Shown: positions 34,532 through 47,853, numbered from the stretch's first letter. The stretch is DNA of 64,000 nucleotides from Chrysoperla carnea (GCF_905475395.1 NC_058339.1:92080520-92144519); one strand, 5' to 3'. Numbers and translations are program-made. Notes: generated by a model from the letters alone, not told the origin.

Positions 34532-34843
34532 GTTCCAGCGAGGTAACTACTGTAAAACCTAATTTTTGACAGAATTTTATTAATTTTTTTTCGCAGGATA
34601 AGAATAGAGCTTACTATTAAATCTCAAGTCAGAATGCGAGATAATTAATGCCAAAGTTCATCATTTTGACGTAAATTGATCAAAATTCCAAACTCAGAGC
34701 ATTAATGATATCGCGTTCAAAAATGTCAAAATTCCTGAATCTTAGAGATTTAATGATAAGCCAGCCCTATTCTTAGGCTGTGAAAAAACATTGGTTAAAT
34801 TCTGTCGAAAAGTAGTTTTAGAGTAGTCACCGCGCTGGAACTT
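34532..34843. repeat. Foldback element FB-2, copy 1
   Basis: The left end TAAGGAAGTTCCAGCGAGGT and the inverse of the right end (CGCGCTGGAACTTCCTTA) pair, and the arms continue through GACAGAATTT, AAGAATAG and ATTAAATCTC. A second, less complete copy is at 45245-45455. Confidence 0.7.
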
Positions 34844-37083
34844 CCTTAAATATCGACAAATTTATTTATATAAATAATTTTTTCCCGAAATTGGTTTTTC
34901 GTAGCTTCTCGGTTAAATCAATAATGAGTCGTTGTGTTGGTTAAAGGAAATAAAGTGTGGCATAATTCGATTCGCCGACTTTTTTTTAATTATTCTCCCA
35001 AGATAGCGGTAATTCCAAAACGCCAGAGTAAAAATTTTAAAATAGACAGAAAAGTGGGCAATTTTGACACTTAAAGGATCGACATGGGAGACACCCTATT
35101 ATTGTTTGTATTAGAAAAAATTTTTATTGTAAATTGAAACATTAAATTCGAGTCGTGAGTTTCCCCACACATTATATTAATTTTTCTTCGAATATTATTT
35201 TTATTATTTCTTAAATTTTCTCAATTTTTTTTTATTGTCGCTTTATAAAAAACTAAATGCCAAATTTTTGCAGCTAAGCATTTTTGTTTTTTTTTTTTAA
35301 ATATTTCTTCTAGAATTAGACATATCGACGTTTTTTTTATTGCTAAATGAAAATAATAATCTTTAGTACTGATGTGAGACCCGCCTTACAAAATATTATA
35401 GAAGCGAGTAGAACGTTCTAAATTGTAGTATTTACAAGTTCGAGGTCCAAAAAAAAAAAAACAAGAAACAATCTACGATTTAGGTCGGATCTATTCGATC
35501 CTAGCAACAGTTTAGCAATAATATTTAATATATTTGTAATTATTGTACATAATTATATGTATAAAAAAAATTTATAATTTTCGTGAAGTACAATCAAAAA
35601 ACAAAAAATCGAAAAATAATTGTTTTCTAAGACTTCTGTTTCAAAGTGTGAATTTTTTTAATGGAAAAATGAGTTTATTTTGGAAATTTTGTATGTTTAT
35701 AAAAAATTTTAATCTTTAGCCAATCCCGAAATAAAATTCGACAAAATTCAATCACTTTAATTAATAAAAATATTTTTCACAAAACTAAACTATCGACCTA
35801 ATGGATTGAAATTTTTTATAATAAAGTAAAACCGATGGCTAGTTAAGATTATGTTTGAGTTATATCTCCTACGAGAGAAAAAATGTTTTACTGTGGGTCC
35901 TGAAGGAGATATATTTTAGCATACAGAGCACAAAAATGTTCATCTTAATTTGAATAATAATAAAGGTTTGTTCAATAAGATGTTTCGACGTAAATCAGGA
36001 AGTATTTTAGCCAAAAAGATTACCACTTAAGGTAATACGAGCACCAAGGAAATTTTAGATTTAGGGTTGAAATTATTTGTATCTTATTTTCAACTTCGAT
36101 GACTAACTTTGTTATATCCTCATGAATGTAGACGAAAAATAAGAGTACAATTTTTCGATGGCTGCCTTGGTTTTTGAAATATCGAAAGCTAAATATTTAA
36201 ATAAAATTTTCTATTTTCGATATTTTGAAAATTAGTCCAGATATCGAAAATTGTATTATTACTTTTCGTCTTATATTGTAAAGTTATATTAACATAATTC
36301 AACATCAAAATTGAAATATATTTTTTTTAATTTCTGTCCTCACTATCTTGCTTATAAATCTTTAATTAGTTAGTCGTCACAACGGGTGTTTTTTGTTTTC
36401 AATAATTTATAAAGATTTTAACTTTTTTTTTTAATTTGCACCGACTAGTTTTGGAGAAATCTATGAAAACCATAAAAACAATGTTAAATATGCCTACTTT
36501 TAAAGTCATTTATTTATTTAAATAATTTGGCAACTCTCCCTAAAATTTTCTATATAAAAAAATCAGGCTTTTTATTTAAAATTGCTTTGGTGCTTGTACA
36601 TTCTCAAATCTTTTTTTACTGAATATCGCATGTAAAGCTACAAATAAAAAACAATTGATAAATAGATTTAAATTTGTTAGCTTTGTAGTTGAAATCTAAA
36701 TACGTGATAATCATACCAAAATAATTATTAATAAATTTATCAAACATATTACTTTATAAAATTATTTCAAATTAATTCTTCCTTCCATTCCTTTTGTGTA
36801 GGTACTTAATATAATAAAATGAGGATGATCCTTTAAGCTATTATCTAATAAGCACGTCTCATATTTACCTAAACCCAGGTAAACTAAAGTAGTATCGATA
36901 AACTTTTAATTTTCATTACTATACTAATATTAAATTAAATCTGGGCAAACCTTTTTGTTGAATAATTATCATGCAATTATTCATTAAAAATTTTAAAACA
37001 ATTATTATTCAAATTATTTAGAAAATTGTTTATTAGAAAATTATTTTTTATTATTCTCATCAAATAATGGCAACTTAAATATA
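34844..37083. other. AT-rich intergenic DNA
   Basis: No exon, RNA gene or complete element that I can support. Confidence 0.45.
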
Positions 37084-38134
37084 CAAGGTGTTCTGTAATT
37101 GACTGCAGAACTCTTCACTTGCTACATAAGCCTATAAAGACGATTGAAAAATTTCTGAAGCCTAATTTCCAAGATACCTAACCAAATCAATTAATAAATT
37201 TATCCAATAATCATTCAGTCAATATAGACAAAAAAAAGGCCGGACCTGGAAAATATTACAATAGTGACTCTGAGGTTATAGATCATTAGGGGGGCATGTA
37301 AATAACTTTAAAAAAAATTAAGAGAATTTTTCGTTCCGCTGTTTTTGAGAAAATCCAAAAAAATGGGGGAAAAAAATTTGGAATGCGTTTTTCTCGGAAT
37401 CTATTGGTTTAAGGGAAAATTTTTTCAAATAAAAAATATAGAAGACACTGTCAGCTACATTTTATGTCATTGGAGCAACGTCATACGAGTTAAATTACAA
37501 AAAGTAGGTGGCGTTAAAGTATCAAAAAAAGGGTTTTTCACGATTTTCATTAAGAAAAAATGATGTTTTTGTAAAAGTGTAAATAAAAAAGTTGTTTGAC
37601 TCAAAATTTGCTTCAACTTTTATTTAAACAATTTTTTTGTAAAACTTACCGTTTTGGAAATACAGCTTGCTAAAAAATCTGAAAGTTAAGTTTTTTAAAA
37701 TTTTGAAAAGGAGTACTTGATTTCCTTTTTATTTTCTTGGTTTATTTTAAACATACATTGTTTTACTATAGCTCGGAAACGGTCAGTTTTTCATAAAAAT
37801 TGTTTAAATAAAAGTTGAAGCTAATTTTGAGTCAAACAACTTTCTCATTTACACTTTTACAAAAACATCATTTTTTCTCAATGAAAATCGTGAAAAACCC
37901 TTTTTTTGATACTTTAACGCCACCTACTTTTTGTAATTTAACTCGTATGACGTTGCTAAAATTTAAAAGTGAGATGGATAATTTGATAATTAATCGCAAC
38001 GATAGAGACATCCTTCTATTTCTAAGTGCTCTGTCATTGGATAAATTTATTAATTAATTTGGTTAATTATAGCTCGGAAATTAGGCCTCAGATCGAAATT
38101 TGGTAAGTTCTGCAATCAATTACAGCAAACTTTG
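37084..38134. mobile_element. Long palindromic TA-site element, member 1
   Basis: The ends CAAGGTGTTCTGTAATTGAC and the inverse of GATTGCAGAA...TTTG are flanked by TA (37082-37083 and 38135-38136). The arms run inward through GCCTAATTTCC and AATTAATAAATTTATCCAAT. The inner part, about 37450-37960, is a near-perfect palindrome (ACGTCATACGAGTTAAATTA, GTCAAACAACT blocks). Apparent open frames in the arms are mirror images of each other. There is no transposase. Confidence 0.75.
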
Positions 38135-38520
38135 TATATATTAATTTGATAAATTTATTCAGACGTATTCCAAAATATTTCCTAAATAAAAAATATTATT
38201 CGAGTTTTAAAATTTTGAACAAACTTCTATTCCAAAAATTAATGAGCGAACATTCACTTAAAATACCCATACCACCCAGCCTATTATCCGAAATAATTCA
38301 TTTTTAAAATTTTTTTTTTTTTTAATAAATTATTAATAAATAAAATTATATAGGTACTGGAGATACGAGGTATTAATTTTAAAATAAAAATATGAATAAA
38401 TTAATTAATCTTTTAATATTAATAAATGTTATTAAAAATTGTAAATTAAAATATAAATAATTGACTGATTGCAAAAAAAAAAATTATATATATATACAAC
38501 ATATATAATATATATATATA
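38135..38520. other. AT-rich spacer with TA microsatellite
   Basis: A TA-rich tract at about 38485-38520 forms the insertion site of the next element. Confidence 0.6.
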
Positions 38521-39340
38521 CAGGACGTTCTGTCATTAACTGCAGATCGTGGGCCTACAGAATAAGCCCATAAAGACGAAGAAAAAAGTCATTTACCAAT
38601 TTTGGATCTGAGCCCTAATTTGGGCGCTACAGGTATGACAAAAATTGATAAATTAGTAAATTCACTGGTTATCATTCGATAACCAGTAGCCAATGATAAT
38701 CAGTAGATATTAATAAATGTCATTAGATATTATTCAACTAAAGAAGGGGTATGAACTGATTTCAATTGGGTTATATTATTTTGAAAAAAACATTTAAACA
38801 AAACCATTATATTATTTCATTGGTTTGTTCAATTCCCACTTTTTATTATTATTATATTTTTGCAAGAAAACATTACATTATTAGTAAAAAAACAAATTAC
38901 GTCACAAAAAGAGTGTTTTTAATTTAGCGTAAATAAACAAAAAACGCCTTCTTTGTGACGTTATTTGTTTTTTTACTAAGAATCTAATGTTTTCTTGCAA
39001 AAATATAATAATAAAAAAAAGTGGGAATTGACCAAACCAATGAAATAATATAATAGTTTTTTTTAAATGTTTTTTTCAAAATAATATAATCCAATTGAAA
39101 TCAGTTCATACCCCCTTCTTTAGTTGAATATTATCAAATGACATTTATTAATATCTACTGATTATCATTGGCTACTGGTTATCGAATGATAGCCAGTGAA
39201 TTTACCAATTTATCAATTTTTGTCATACCTGTAGCGCCCAAATTAGGGCTCAGATCCAAAATTGGTAAATGACTTTTTCATTCGTCTTTATGAGCTTATT
39301 CCGTTGGCCCACGATCTGCAATTAATAACAGAACGCCCTG
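38521..39340. mobile_element. Near-perfect 820 bp palindrome, TA-site element, member 2
   Basis: The element runs from CAGGACGTTCTGTCATTAAC to GTTATTAAT...AACGCCCTG and is flanked by TA on both sides. The two arms of about 390-400 bp match with few differences over their whole length (for example CAAAATTGGTAAATGACTTT and its inverse). The terminal motif CAGG-CGTTCTGT-ATTAA-TGCAGA is shared with the element at 37084-38134, so the two are one family. The loop lies near 38935. Confidence 0.85.
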
Positions 39341-39635
39341 TATAATATATATATAAATTAATTATTAAATGTAAAATTCTGTTTATTTTTGTATAAATTC
39401 AAAAAAAAAAAAAAACCTAAAGTAAATAAAAAATATATTTAAAAAAACAAAAAGCCTACAAAATTCTAAATTTAAATTAATAAAAATATTAAATATGTCT
39501 GTTAATTAATGTAATTGATTGAGAGTTTTCCATTAAAAGTGTCCGAACTTTAAAGTTATACCAAAGAAGTTGTGCCAATATAATTAATATTGGAAAAATC
39601 ATCATGAAACATTACCTACCTATATTAGTCTGATC

Positions 39636-39830
39636 CACAAGTTGAAAATGGTGAAAAATAGAGATAATGCTCTTAAAAATATGTGCGATAACTCGATGGA
39701 TTCGGAATATATATGCTAAAAAACGCTTCCAGAACATTTTTTTGGACATCATTCCGAATCCAACAGGGTATCGGGCATATTTTTAAGAACATAGTTTCTA
39801 TTTTTCACCATTTTCAAATTTCGTGCGAGC
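39636..39830. repeat. Inverted repeat with ~70 bp arms
   Basis: GAAAATGGTGAAAAATAGAG at the left is mirrored by CTATTTTTCACCATTTTC at the right, and the arms extend through TCTTAAAAATATG and GGATTCGGAAT. Confidence 0.6.
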
Positions 39831-40352
39831 TACTATCATTTACTACACGTTTACCATTGGCTAATATCAGCAATGTAAGTCAACTATACATCGTTTGATA
39901 AGACAATATAAACCTATTGATTTGGTAAATAACCAAACAGTATAATCGAACGATTTCCAAACGTGGGGTCCAACGAGTCCCTTCGATACCGATCTATTTC
40001 TTCCAATTACAGAAGAGTTGTATTTCTCATATAAGCGCTGTGCAGCGAAAAGGTGACTACCATTTGGCTAGTATTATGTCACAGAAAATCTCATAAAATA
40101 TTCTTTCAAATACAAAAATTTCTCTCAAAAGTATCTCTCTTAAAATCAACTTGTTTAATTTTAAATTTAATCTTCGACTACTCTTAATGGAAAACACTTT
40201 ATATATTTTATTGTACATAATAACTTTAAATTATGTTTGTAAATACCTAAATTAATTATTATTAAACTTGCACTAAATATAAATTTTTTATTTTTCTTAA
40301 AAATGCCCTCAAATTATGTATAAATTACAACAAATTTTGGTTAACCTATATT

Positions 40353-40408
40353 AAAGAATACAGATACATAACATAAATAATACAGATACATATGTATCTG
40401 TATTCTTT
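40353..40408. repeat. Perfect 18 bp hairpin
   Basis: AAAGAATACAGATACATA and its exact inverse are separated by 20 bases; the loop itself repeats TACAGATACA. It is too small and isolated to classify. Confidence 0.5.
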
Positions 40409-40879
40409 GCCTATATTGTTAAAAAAATTCGAAAATTTATTTATTGATTGTAAAAAAGATTATAGCAATGTTACAAAAATAGTTGATTAATAATTCAATT
40501 TATTTTCAATTGTAATAATAAAAGAATTTTAGAATAACTTTTATTGTGATTTTACAATAATTTATTTGGAAATATATTATATTCTTAGTTAGGAAATTCA
40601 CAAAGCAGAATTGTATTTTTATCAAACCATTGTGCGTTAGAGCTTCCAATAATGTTTTTGTAAAATTGCTACTGAAATTTTTAACAGTGTACGTAACATG
40701 TACTTTCTGTTTTGAATTGTTTTTCAAAGATTAGTTTCAATAAACTTAACATTGTGAAGTTCAAACCAAACAGAATTAAAAATTTAATACATATTAATAG
40801 AACTTTAGAAAATTTCATGCCTTCAGTCAATAGTCGAAAAAACTGAGGCAAAATGTTAACAAATATGGCTTCTATTTTG

Positions 40880-42297
40880 ACTTTTTCAGAAATGTATATT
40901 CAGCTATTCACTCTTGACATCGAACGTACGGGGTGTCCACGAATTGAGAAAGTTCGATAAGAATGTTAATGGTCGTTTAGAAATGTAGATAATTTAAAAC
41001 AGATAATAAGGGAAACGGTTCAATAAAACACTCTCGAAATGGGTAGGAGTGTTTTTAAACAATTTGGTAAAATAACAATTACATGTGGGAACACGAAGGT
41101 GAATACGTTGAGGCAAAAACTAACTGAATATAACTGCTAACAAGGAATGAATTGTTAACGATAGGAATATTTTGAGCACTTCAATTTTAAATTAAATTTT
41201 GCAAATCGTACTTATATAAAAAAAACTTTTAACAAAAAGAAAACCGACTTCAAAAGGAAAACTTTTCCAAAATATATTAAAATGCACTAAAAAGTAAAAA
41301 AATAACGATAATATAATGTAGTTAAATTCTTGTTATTTTTGGAGTCGGTGTCAGCTAAGCTAATGTAAAAAACTGTTCTGTAAGAGTTGTTTCCTTGGCT
41401 GACACCGACTCCAAAAATAACAAGAATTTAACTACATTATATTATCGTTATTTTTTTACTTTTTAGTGCATTTTAATATATTTTGGAAAAGTTTTCCTTT
41501 TGAAGTCGGTTTTCTTTTTGTTAAAAGTTTTTTTATTTTGTGATTTTTAGTGAATCTGAAGTACACTCACTAACTTGTCACTAAAAACAGAATCATCGAA
41601 GTGATATTGAGCTATTCGTCTTATTGTCGTGCAAACTTAATGCAAATTTAAGACTTTTATGGTTTTCTCATGGATGCCGTTGTCACAACTGTACCAAAAT
41701 GAAATGGGACCAAACGGGAAGCACCAGCTTTCAAACAGATAAAGAATCATCAAAATCGGTTCACCCAGTCAAAAGTTCTGAGGTAACAAACATTAAAAAA
41801 AAAAAAAATACAAATTAATCAGTCATCGAAATTAAAATACTTATTTGCTAATTTGAAACATTTATAACAAAATAATTAATACAAAAATTTATTTTACATA
41901 CGTTATGTTACAATTATTATTGTTGATGTAAGTAAGAACAGTTGACGGAAGTAAATCTGCAGTTCGTTTTTGTCTCAACGTATCCACCCTCGTATTCTAT
42001 ACATGTAATTGTTCTTTTACAAAATTGTTTAAATACACTCCTACATATCTGAGAGGAGTGATTTCTTAAACCGTTTCCCGTAATATTTGTTCTAAATTAT
42101 CTACATTTCTAAACGTTCATTAACATTCCTGTCGAACTTTTTCAATTTGTGACATCATGTACATTCGATGTAAAGAATGAATAGCTGAATGCTAATATTT
42201 TCAAAAGCAGAGACTTTTATAAAGAATAACTTTTTTCCGTAAACCTTATAATACAAAAGTTTTCCATATGTAGCCAACTTAAGGTAGACACCCGGTA
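40880..42297. mobile_element. Large inverted-repeat element with a nested palindrome
   Basis: The left arm (about 40900-41140: AGTTCGATAAGAATGTTAAT, AATGTAGATAATTTA, ACAATTACATGT) is mirrored in 41950-42190. The right side ends near 42297 with GTAGACACCCGGTATA, similar to other TA-site elements here. The interior holds the perfect palindrome at 41217-41536 and a fragment at 41590-41780 of a common insect repeat (GCACCAGCTTTCAAACAGAT, ATCATCAAAATCGGTTCACC). Confidence 0.6.
41217..41536. repeat. Perfect palindrome, 139 bp arms
   Basis: The arms 41217-41355 and 41398-41536 appear identical in inverse orientation and carry the AAAACCGACTTCAAAAGGAA motif that is widespread in insect genomes. The loop is 42 bases. 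Lack of arm divergence points to a recent origin or to continuing gene conversion. Confidence 0.85.
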
Positions 42298-45244
42298 TAT
42301 TAATAATAAATAATTTCGTATCAAATACGCAGAGTTGAAAATATGAATCAAAAGGTTTGGAAAGGAACCAAGGTTTGTAGTGTCGGTATTTTTGAACCGC
42401 AAACTCACAAACCAGCCCAATACTAATGAAAGAAATTTACCAACATCTTAAAAATTGCACAACAGCCTCAAATCGACAAACGACAGGCTGAAATTGAACT
42501 TCATGTTGCCACTTAAACATATCCAGAATTTGATATCCTGGATTTTATTTTCGGAATTTATACATTTTTTGTATATTCAAGCAATATATATATATATATA
42601 CCTAACTAAAAACAAAAAAACCAATTACTTAAGAAGTGGGAACATTTTTCACCTAGTAAAAGAAGCATTTAGAAAACTCTAAGTAATATATCATATACTT
42701 TTGAGCCCAAGCATATGATATATTCCGAAAAAAATAAAATTTCTAAGAATTCTGTAAATATTCAATGTATAAAAATAAAAAGCAAAAATATAATTCTAAA
42801 AAAAATATGAATATTGTTAAAAATTTTAAAATATATATTAATAATATATTGAGTAGTGTGCTATAGACGTATCGATTTATATACAATTAGTACTAATATA
42901 TGCTACGTGTACAGCACACTTTATTTTAGGAAACAAAAGAAAACCTATTTATTCTAGAAGAAAAAATTGTGTAGTCCAAAAAAAAATATTTATATCAAAT
43001 TTTTAAACATCTCCAAAAGTCTTTTTTTATTTTCTTTTATAAATTTTTAATCGGAAAATTATATTTTCATATAATAGAGCCTAACGAAAACTATTAGTTC
43101 GTTAAAGCATACTTTATTAGAGATTATTCGATCTGTAGACGAAAATTTTTGAATCAATAAACTCTTCAATCAATCCGTTTGTTCGTCCGTTGAAGATTAA
43201 CATCCCGATATATTGCTTTATGGCCCCCATGAGCTTCCCTCCAAAACCGTCGAAGTTAGAAAAGATTTATAAACTAAAAAATGTTTGACTATTTATTTCA
43301 AACTTTTCCTCTACTACCCAATAGATTTGCACTTTCAGAATTTTTGGAATTTAGCTAAATGGAGCTTTAAAACTGATTGAATAATCTTTAGTTAAAAATT
43401 TAAACAAATTATATATAAAAAAAATTATAAATCTTGTAGGTATTTTTTAATAAATTAAAATAATTTTGTTGATTATTTTGTTTGAAAGAAAAATAATTAT
43501 TAAAAAATTATTTCAATTATTTGTAAATTCTTGCCAAAAATAAATATAATTTTGTAAATAATGTTCCAAAAAAAAAATTAACAACTAAAATAAAAAAAAC
43601 CTTATATTGGACAAACTAAAATTTATGAGAAATATAAAAAAAATTAAATAAATGTCTATTGTTAATAAAATTTGAGTTCATTTCTTTGCCTTTGATTTCA
43701 ATTTTTTCCCGATGAAAAGAAATTCCTTTATCGTTCTAGAAATAGTTAATTTTTTCAAATTCAGATATATATATACCCTTAAATACCAAAATTCATGATT
43801 TTTTGAAAATAAATTATCCCCTACAAATTGCAAAACGTGGTGGTTTCGAGGAAGGGGAATTGTGTTTTTTTCTACCATCTACTGATGTTACCTGAGCGTG
43901 ACATGAGCAGTGACAGAATTGCCCATATCCTATTAAAAACATCTCAGAAATTAAAAAGGATTTTAACTTTAATTTTAAATAAACTTTTCAAAGCAATTGT
44001 TGAAATAATAATTTCAAAATAAGAGAAATGGTAAAATGCATTAGTGCTGGCAATATTTTAATTTGAATGTAACAGTAGTTGCCTATAGTAGCATGAAATC
44101 AATTTATGGAGGTTTGTGTCTTATAATTTATTTTGTTAGTAAGCCACCAGATGAATCGACATAATCCTGCCACTCTTACCGACAGAGGTATGGTAGCTAC
44201 TGCCATCTGTACATTACTATGAGTATATTGATAAAGTCGTTGCTTTTAGTCAATAAAAACCATAAAAGTAATAACCACGGCTGCCAGATAGAATAATTGG
44301 ATACAAAAACGGAATAATTTTGCAACACCGCTATGTCAAAATATCAACCACTAGATGTCTAGTATGTAATACTTCGTTGATGAAGCATTTATTTGTTGGA
44401 TTCGTCTAATGTTCTTTTTTGCTATCGTTAAATTATTATTTTGGTCATAATTTGTCTCTCATTTCACTATTATTTCGAAAAGACTGAAACTAAATTGGTT
44501 ATGTTTTAGTCGAACAGAGACTTGACTTTGAAAGAAACCACTACCTATTTGAAATGTTTTTAAAGATCTAGATCTGGCTTCGCTCCACCCAGAATCCTCT
44601 CTTAAATTTAGGGCTCTGGAGGAATGAGCTCTACCGAGCTCAATTTTCAAATAATAAGTTCTTAAAATTATCTAAAATTTACAACGATTATTTCAGCCAA
44701 AGAATACGATTCATGATCATCGAGATATGAATTTGATACAGCTCTAAACCTCTAAAGAATTTTCAAAATAATCCTAATTTGAATATTATTTTAATAATTA
44801 TTGATTTTAAAATGGGGTAATTTTCATTTTGTTTATGAAGGATATATTTTAATATCTAATATTTAAAACTAGAGGACAATTTAATGTCGAACTGATAAAT
44901 TATCAAGAAATTTAAATTTGCACGTGATATTCTGATAGGTGTTCGCTAAAGGTGACACAAGTGTCATTATAGTCCAGGAACTAAGAATCAATATTCATCT
45001 ACGCTCATTTTAATGAGCTATATCCAGACATTCAGCATCTCTAGGTGGCTACCTGGAGATCACTCAGTTCGACCAAACGATAAACTTCAAAGTGAAATTT
45101 GAAGAGTTCCAAAAGTTCGTCTATATCTAAACAAAAAAATAAGTTTGGGTGAAATATCTTGATGGACCTACATACTATTGAAATTTTACTGAGCCAGGGG
45201 ACTAAATAACAATTTACATAGATTAAACCTTTATTTCGAAACCC
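42298..45244. other. AT-rich intergenic DNA
   Basis: No gene is supported. Short open frames (for example 43828-44022 and 44459-44650) have no recognisable features. Confidence 0.5.
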
Positions 45245-45455
45245 ACTTTTCGACAGAGTTTAAACAATTTTTTTTTCACAGGCTAGGAATAGGGCTTTTT
45301 ATTAAATTCCAAATTTTCACCATTTAGAACGCGTGATAATTAATACCTTAGTTCCCAATTTTGATCAATTTACGTCAAAATATAAAGAACTTTGGCATTA
45401 ATTCAAAAAAAAAAAAATTGGTTAAATTTTGTCGAAAATTGGATTTCACAGCAGT
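45245..45455. repeat. Foldback element FB-2, copy 2
   Basis: It shares CGACAGAGTTTAAACAA, CACAGGCTAGGAATAGGGCT and the inverse ATTGGTTAAATTTTGTCGAA with 34532-34843. The ends are less complete. Confidence 0.6.
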
Positions 45456-45757
45456 TCAAGCAATAAAACCCTTAAATCTGAAAATAAAATCCATATGGGC
45501 TTCAAAATGACAAAACTTAAAAAAAGTTTGAAAAAATTTATTTCCAAAATTGATCATTTAATACAGATGTAAAATTACTCAACAAGTGTGTCATTCAATA
45601 GAATGAACTTAAATAATATTCTAGAATACTCTAGAAAATTAATTTGAATTACATATATTATCTTGATAATCGATATTACTACACGAGAAAAAAAAAATAA
45701 ATAGAAAAAAATTTTGTGGATATGAGCACAAAAACCAAAATCCGCGGAATATGGAAC

Positions 45758-47059
45758 TTATTGTGGCCGTCTAAAATTTTTACCAGCATATTTAGCAGCC
45801 GCACCTAATTCCTCTTCAATACGTAAAATTTGATTGTATTTGGCACATCGTTCAGAGCGACATGGTGCGCCAGTTTTAATTTGTCCCGTGCTCAAACCCA
45901 CAACTAAATCAGCAATAAATGTATCTTCAGTTTCACCAGAACGATGTGATACCATGGTACCCCAACCATTTTCTTTGGCCAATAAATGTGCTTTAATGGA
46001 TTCAGTAACGGTACCAATTTGATTGACTTTCAAAAGTAAACAATTACATGATTTCTTCTCAATAGCGGTTTGGATACGTTTTGGATTGGTGACAGTTAAA
46101 TCATCACCGACTACTTGAATATTCACGGATGCAGTGAAACTACTCCATGCATCCCAATGATCTTGATCGAAGGGATCTTCAATTGTTGCCAAAGGATATG
46201 AATTCACCAAATTTTGATACAACGATGTCAATTGTTCTACAGTCAACCATTTTGTTGGGTCAGAATTTGGATTTTTAAAGTCCAAATCGTATTTGGATTC
46301 TTTATAGAATTCGGAAGCGGCAACATCCATACCAATTTCAACTTTTCCAGTGTATCCAGCCCGTTCAATAGCTTCTTTTAATAATTCCAAACCTTCGGTG
46401 TTATCTCCAATATTTGGGGCAAAACCACCTTCATCTCCCACAGCTGTCGCATCCAAACCAAATTTACCTTTGATAACATTTTTTAAATTGTGATAAATTT
46501 CTGAGCCCATTTTCATGGCTTCACTGAAACTAGAGGCACCGGTTGGTAAAATCATGAATTCTTGGAAGGCAAGTTTGTTACCAGAATGTGAGCCACCGTT
46601 AATAACATTTAACGCAGGCACTGGTAAAATGAGATTGTTGTTACCGGCTAACGCGGCGATATGCCGGTATAATGGAACACCTTTTTTCGCTGCACCAGCT
46701 TTACATACAGCCATCGATACACCAAGAATTGCATTTGCACCAAACTTTGATTTATTTTCAGTTCCATCTAATTTGATGAGAAATTCATCGATTTCCGTTT
46801 GTTGGGTGACTTCAAAATTTTGTTTCAATAATTCTGGAGCAATACATTTATTAACATTATCCACAGCTTTTGTTACACCTTTGCCCATATAATGTTCTTT
46901 GATTTGATCACGTAATTCTAAAGCTTCATGTACACCAGTACTGGCACCGGATGGAACAGCCGCACGAAATAATCCTAAATCGGTGACAAGGTCAACTTCA
47001 ACAGTTGGATTACCACGGGAATCGTAAATTTGACGGGCGTATACACTTTTAATCGGCAT
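45758..47059 (-). CDS. Eno: Enolase (phosphopyruvate hydratase)
   Basis: The product is a complete 433 aa enolase, the usual length in animals, in a single coding exon. It converts 2-phosphoglycerate to phosphoenolpyruvate in glycolysis in the cytosol, as a Mg2+-dependent dimer. The N-terminal domain contains the mobile loop PSGASTG near residue 40. The barrel domain carries the His of NGGSHSGNK, the catalytic Glu of GDEGGFAP, the Mg ligands in EIGMD, IEDPFDQ and VGDDL, the catalytic Lys in [14 protein letters not shown] (the family signature) and the Lys of GQIKTGAP. The loop [13 protein letters not shown] differs by two conservative changes from the usual SHAGNKLAMQEFM. The start Met is followed by the standard insect opening ([16 protein letters not shown]). 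A 5' UTR acceptor lies just upstream. Confidence 0.97.
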   Translation of the reverse strand: MPIKSVYARQIYDSRGNPTVEVDLVTDLGLFRAAVPSGASTGVHEALELRDQIKEHYMGKGVTKAVDNVNKCIAPELLKQNFEVTQQTEIDEFLIKLDGTENKSKFGANAILGVSMAVCKAGAAKKGVPLYRHIAALAGNNNLILPVPALNVINGGSHSGNKLAFQEFMILPTGASSFSEAMKMGSEIYHNLKNVIKGKFGLDATAVGDEGGFAPNIGDNTEGLELLKEAIERAGYTGKVEIGMDVAASEFYKESKYDLDFKNPNSDPTKWLTVEQLTSLYQNLVNSYPLATIEDPFDQDHWDAWSSFTASVNIQVVGDDLTVTNPKRIQTAIEKKSCNCLLLKVNQIGTVTESIKAHLLAKENGWGTMVSHRSGETEDTFIADLVVGLSTGQIKTGAPCRSERCAKYNQILRIEEELGAAAKYAGKNFRRPQ

Positions 47060-47093
47060 TTTTGTTGCTGTGTATGTTCGAAATGATTGTGTC
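47060..47093 (-). other. Eno: Enolase 5' UTR part of the coding exon, with acceptor
   Basis: On the - strand the sequence TTTTGTTTTTAG ends at 47094 and fits a splice acceptor 34 bases before the ATG. An upstream non-coding first exon is therefore likely, but it could not be located. Confidence 0.6.
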
Positions 47094-47853
47094 CTAAAAA
47101 CAAAATAAATTTTATTTAAATAAGAACAGAAATTTTCGTATTTTTTTCAGCCAGAAAACATGTCAAAAACAAAACAATTTTGAATTATAAATTTTTACCA
47201 CAAAAAACGTGATCTTCGTAAAATGGAAAACATGTTTAAAAAATATAACAAAAAAAAATTAATAAAATAGAAAATGCTTACAAAATAAAATGAAAAATTA
47301 AAAAATTTGTCGAGGAACTTCGTTGGTGTGCGGTTTGTACTGATATGAGTTGCTAGTGTTCATAGATGCTAATAAGGGCACGTCGGACAATGTCAAATCA
47401 AGGTGAAACTATGGTGAGGCATTTACTGAAGCTTTGGATCCCCCTATTTTCATTTTCTTTTAGTTTGTAAGAGAAAATAAAGAAAACTTCATTTGAACAC
47501 TTTGCAGTAACCTTTATTAGAAGTTTACAAGTACGAAAATAGATGTCACTAGTTTGGAAAATATATTTTTACAGGATATTAAATATAAATCTCTAATACA
47601 GTGAGGGATGTCGCTTTACGGGTCACTTTAAAGAATAATATGTCGGATAAAATGAAAACTACAACTTTTCAAAAAAAATTTGCCATCTATCGGCTTGGAG
47701 GTCGAAGTACTTTTAATTTAGCAAGGTATTCCACCAAATATATTGGATAATTATTGGCATTTAATTTGTATTTTTGGGGTATTTAACTTATGAAACCTTT
47801 TGAATTGTATTTTAATTGTACTTTGTTAATGTCTGTATGGTAATTGCTAAAGT
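47094..47853. other. Presumed upstream region or UTR intron of enolase
   Basis: AT-rich, no recognisable exon. Confidence 0.45.

Noticed and set aside
46515-46892. 125-codon open frame on the + strand inside enolase
   Set aside because: It is antisense to a fully conserved enolase coding sequence.
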